A stretch of 64,000 bases of DNA. It comes from Plectrocnemia conspersa. Its lineage: Eukaryota; Arthropoda; Insecta; Trichoptera; Polycentropodidae. The stretch spans positions 1 through 64,000 of the forward strand of contig VTFK01000330.1 of the NCBI GenBank assembly GCA_009617715.1, given 5' to 3'. This document shows positions 61,175 to 64,000 of this stretch, piece after piece (position 1 is the first letter of the stretch; each line of letters begins with the position of its first letter). The notes beneath the pieces were generated by a model that ran no database searches, was not told the origin of the DNA, and worked only from the letters and a program-made list of their open reading frames with translations. The position numbers were made by a program, and so were the translations under genes.

Positions 61175-62200
61175 AAAAAAAAATCAAAGATAATGCCATT
61201 TTTTGTAAAGCTGCGACTGTATATCGGCAATAACGCGGCAAATGTTGGCTTCCAAGTCGTCCATCATCTCTGGTTTATCGGGGACAAGTGACTTCACATA
61301 TCTCCACATAAAATAATCCAAAGGTCAAAAATCACATGATCTTGAAGGACGATTCACAGGTCCATTAGACGAAATTATGCGCTCATCGGATGTTTCCTTT
61401 AGTAGATCGATTGTGGCGCAGGCGATGCGACATGATGCGATATATGTTTTGAACCAAAGCTCTTCCACATTAATGCCATTCAATTGGAGAACATAAAAAA
61501 TCAGTAGTAATGGATCTATAGCGCTCTCCATTGACTTTACCGTTCTGGCCGGCATCATTTTTGAAGAAATATGGCCAATGATTTCACCAGCCTACAAAAT
61601 ACACCAAACGGTGACTTTTTTTGTGAGATGACGGCTTAACAATGGTTTATGAATTTTCTTTAATCAAAATTGTGACAATTTTCTTGTTGATGTAGCTATT
61701 CAATCATCGCTGAAAAAAATATTGTGGTGAAAATGAGGATCAAGAGCAATCTCATTTTCGGCCCAATTACCTAATCGTACAATGGTTAAGCGGCTTTGAT
61801 TCTTGCACGAGATGGATCTTTTAAGCTCGTAAACCAAGATCTTTCCGCAAAAATCATCCATAAAGCGGTTGTATTCGTGCAGCTCCAATGGCAAATCGAC
61901 CAATTCGGGTTCTCTTCAATACTACGCTCCACAGCAGAAACAACTTTTTCTGTGAGCACTGTACGACGTCTCTGCGGATGCGTATTATCAATTAAAGTGT
62001 GCGTGGTGCAAAAATGATCTATGATTATTCGAATAACTTACTTGTATGAACTTTTATGTCCACCATAAAATAGGCGCAGCGCACGGTAAATTTCGCAAAC
62101 TCAACCACGAATATCGAAATAAATTTGCGCAATTTGTTCTGACGTAAGTCTATTCGTGTTGAAATGGCAAACCAAATTGAGCAAAAATCAGCTGTCAGTT
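61175..62200 (-). mobile_element. Decayed Tc1/mariner-superfamily transposon, transposase relic
   Basis: The reverse strand reads RLTSEQIAQIYFDIRG (N-terminal HTH region, about 62155 down), YRALRLFYGG, LTEKVVSAVERSIEENPNW, NWAENEIALDPHFH near 61760, VTVW and IIGPYFF-like text near 61600, then ATIDLLKETSDERIIS, NGPVNRPSRSCDF, PLDYFMWRYVK and LEANICRVIADI (61200-61400). The final Asp motif (PRSCDLTPLDYFLWG in relatives) is interrupted by a stop, and the preceding QDGA Asp is replaced. The C-terminus is deleted after IADIQSQ. At least three frameshifts are needed. Terminal inverted repeats were not found. Confidence 0.88.
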
Positions 62201-62300
62201 GTCAAATTGGCTGTTGCTAGAAAATTGAAAATGCGAATTACAAAAAATTAACAATTAAAAAATAAGTAAAAAAATAATTTAAAAAAAAATCAACAATTTA

Positions 62301-62308
<8 letters not shown>

Positions 62309-62368
<60 letters not shown>
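62309..62368. repeat. (AT)30 microsatellite beside the transposase relic
   Basis: A 60-bp uninterrupted AT tract about 100 bp beyond the 5' side of the reverse-strand transposase relic. Tc1/mariner elements insert at TA, so such a tract is a natural target. It may also have expanded later. Confidence 0.97.
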
Positions 62369-62370
<2 letters not shown>

Positions 62371-62875
62371 CTTGTCTAGTAGTTATGTTATTCTATATTA
62401 GGTTATGTTGTGTTGTGTTATATACGTTATTGAAATTCCGTAGTAGGTCAAGTTATATTGTGTTAGGCTACGTACGAGAGAAAAATGCTTAATCATATTA
62501 TAAATAAAATCTATAAGTATTTTTTTGTTTCACATAACCATCAGAAATTGTTGTATTAAAACAACTTTAAAATGTATTTTACCATCTGGGGGTGTAATTA
62601 AATTAGTCTGTTTTTTCACTAGACTTTTAAGACCAATGCGCTAGAGTTTAAACAGGTAACAAACTGACATCTTAACAGGTTTGGAACAACCGTTTGATAT
62701 TTTATATAGAAGATAAAAATAATATGTAGTATGTACATAGTTCACATCGTTTTATTAAAAAACATTAGAGTTTTAAGTTTATTCTTTTATCGTAATAGAA
62801 TAACAACACAAATTTTACAGTCATTGTCATATGCACATGGGCATAAATCAGACACAACTGTATCTAGTGAGTCGT
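62369..62875. other. Noncoding DNA with TGTTGTGTTGTGTT-type text
   Basis: GTTATGTTGTGTTGTGTTAT at about 62402-62421 resembles the short tract near 1659-1672. No gene is recognised. Confidence 0.38.
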
Positions 62876-63300
62876 ATTTATTACACCCATCCAACTAGTG
62901 TGTGATGTGGTGGATGTAAAAGGGACAGTAAAGAGCGGGGGTAGTTTAACTAGATTTTAAAACTGGAATAACCGCACGCACATTTGTCACTGACGTTGTT
63001 CACACACCTATGCAAAGTGAAAGAAAATTCATCCTTTCCCCTCTCATTCCTTTCCAACCTTTTTTACGATGGGGTAATGCCGCTCTCACACGTCTGGCTG
63101 CTTTTGGCCGAAAGCAACGTGGAATTATCATTCCATTTACCTTTGTGTGGTGTCGAGTCATTTGTCACGGTGGAGCTTAAATTATTTTCGTGACAGACAC
63201 GTACAAATTATATTTGCCCGCCACGCGGTTCATTTATAAAACAGAAACGGTAATTTCAATGCCAACAAAGAAATGAAGCCGTTCATATCTTTGCTCGAAC
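62876..63300. other. Higher-complexity island
   Basis: A 69-codon frame (62984-63193) with varied residues but no known domain. CpG-bearing sequence. Candidate conserved noncoding DNA or unassigned exon. Confidence 0.3.
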
Positions 63301-64000
63301 TCAGTACTGTTACACAATTAGGACAGAATGAAAAAATCTTCATATTTTCACTGATTGAAAAACTAATTTAGACAATGTTACATCGACTTATTAAAATGGC
63401 TGTCAAACAATTTTCAAGATTTCTATTATCTCTATTGATTCTGAAGCGTACAGATCGTACATAGTCATTTCGATAATAGATTTTCAATAGGTCCTTCTTA
63501 AAGTCATCGGTACTTGTTCTCAAGCGCGTGTCCTAAAAATGATGTTTTAACACGAATCAATGTTTTTAAAAATTCGTGAGATTTGATGTAGTTTTAGAAC
63601 CAAACGATGAATGATGTAGTTTTTGAATCAGAGTAGTAGTCCGAGCGTCGATGTGTAGTGGAATCAAGTGTATTTTTTCTGGTTCTTTACAGCATAATAT
63701 ACATATTAATGCGGGTAAACTATATACCCACCACACACGTTGAAAGGGACTGTAAGTATGCGACGTGCTTCTCGACGGCTGATAAGTCCGTGAGCACGGC
63801 TCGTAAAACTTGAGACGCGCGTGTGCCGTGTCTCTTGACTAGTGTTGTGTATGAATTGCTTCACCTCCATAATAAATTAAGCCATGGTTGTTTGAAATAA
63901 TTAAATAATTCTCTTAAGATGTACAAAGTGCAAAAAATCATAGGACAAGTCTTTAAGCAGTTCGGACAAATATTTTTTTGATCTCCCTAATTTCTTTATA
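63301..64000. other. Noncoding DNA with a terminal CpG-bearing island
   Basis: About 63600-63860 is complex and CpG-bearing (ATGCGACGTGCTTCTCGACG at about 63758-63777). No frame reaches 60 codons. The last 120 bp return to A+T-rich sequence. Confidence 0.32.

Noticed and set aside
62399..62475. TTAGGTTATGTTGTG text as interstitial insect telomere repeat
   Set aside because: Does not repeat TTAGG. Only a single TTAGG-like word among TGTTGTG words.
1..64000. Viral integration, bacterial endosymbiont or mitochondrial insertion
   Set aside because: No viral structural or polymerase motif, no prokaryotic operon or rRNA, and no mitochondrial gene run seen on either strand.

Overview
The window is 64 kb of strongly A+T-rich nuclear DNA from an arthropod, most likely an insect. 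The evidence is the base composition, long poly-A/T and AT dinucleotide tracts, several families of decayed Jockey/CR1-type non-LTR retrotransposons, a decayed Tc1/mariner-superfamily transposase, and animal-type splice-like signals. There are no bacterial operons, no rRNA and no complete tRNA. I find no intact host protein-coding gene: the longest ATG-initiated open frame is 133 codons and none of the short frames resembles a family I know. The window is best read as intergenic or long-intron sequence.

Layout. 0-4.5 kb: A+T-rich DNA with one copy of a dispersed repeat (559-724), a spliced-exon-like module (871-957) and small inverted repeats. 4.6-9.1 kb: retrotransposon graveyard with two RT families on both strands. 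9-28 kb: A+T-rich deserts alternating with more complex islands of about 200-700 bp, plus a pair of direct repeats with a hammerhead-like core (25.95 and 26.30 kb). 28-39.1 kb: more RT fragments, a second (inverted) copy of the dispersed repeat, a G+C-rich island at 30.6-31.1 kb, and at 37.9-39.1 kb two different RT C-terminal remnants side by side on opposite strands. 39.9-41.3 kb: a 26-bp-stem hairpin and a 38-bp near-perfect palindrome. 41.9-60 kb: more islands, the third copy of the dispersed repeat (46.0 kb), a diverged locally repetitive block (49-49.9 kb), a tRNA-like B box, an RT palm fragment (52.7 kb) and a 90-bp (AT)n tract. 60.9-64 kb: a second exon-like module resembling the one at 0.9 kb, the transposase relic beside a 60-bp (AT)n tract, and two terminal islands.

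No genes here can be said to work together. The mobile elements are all dead. The islands have the look of conserved noncoding or regulatory DNA in a gene desert, but that is inference that needs a cross-species alignment. The observations I would follow first are the paired 39-nt exon-like modules 60 kb apart, the tandem hammerhead-like repeats, the pre-miRNA-like hairpin at 39.94-40.01 kb, and the long palindrome at 41.2 kb.
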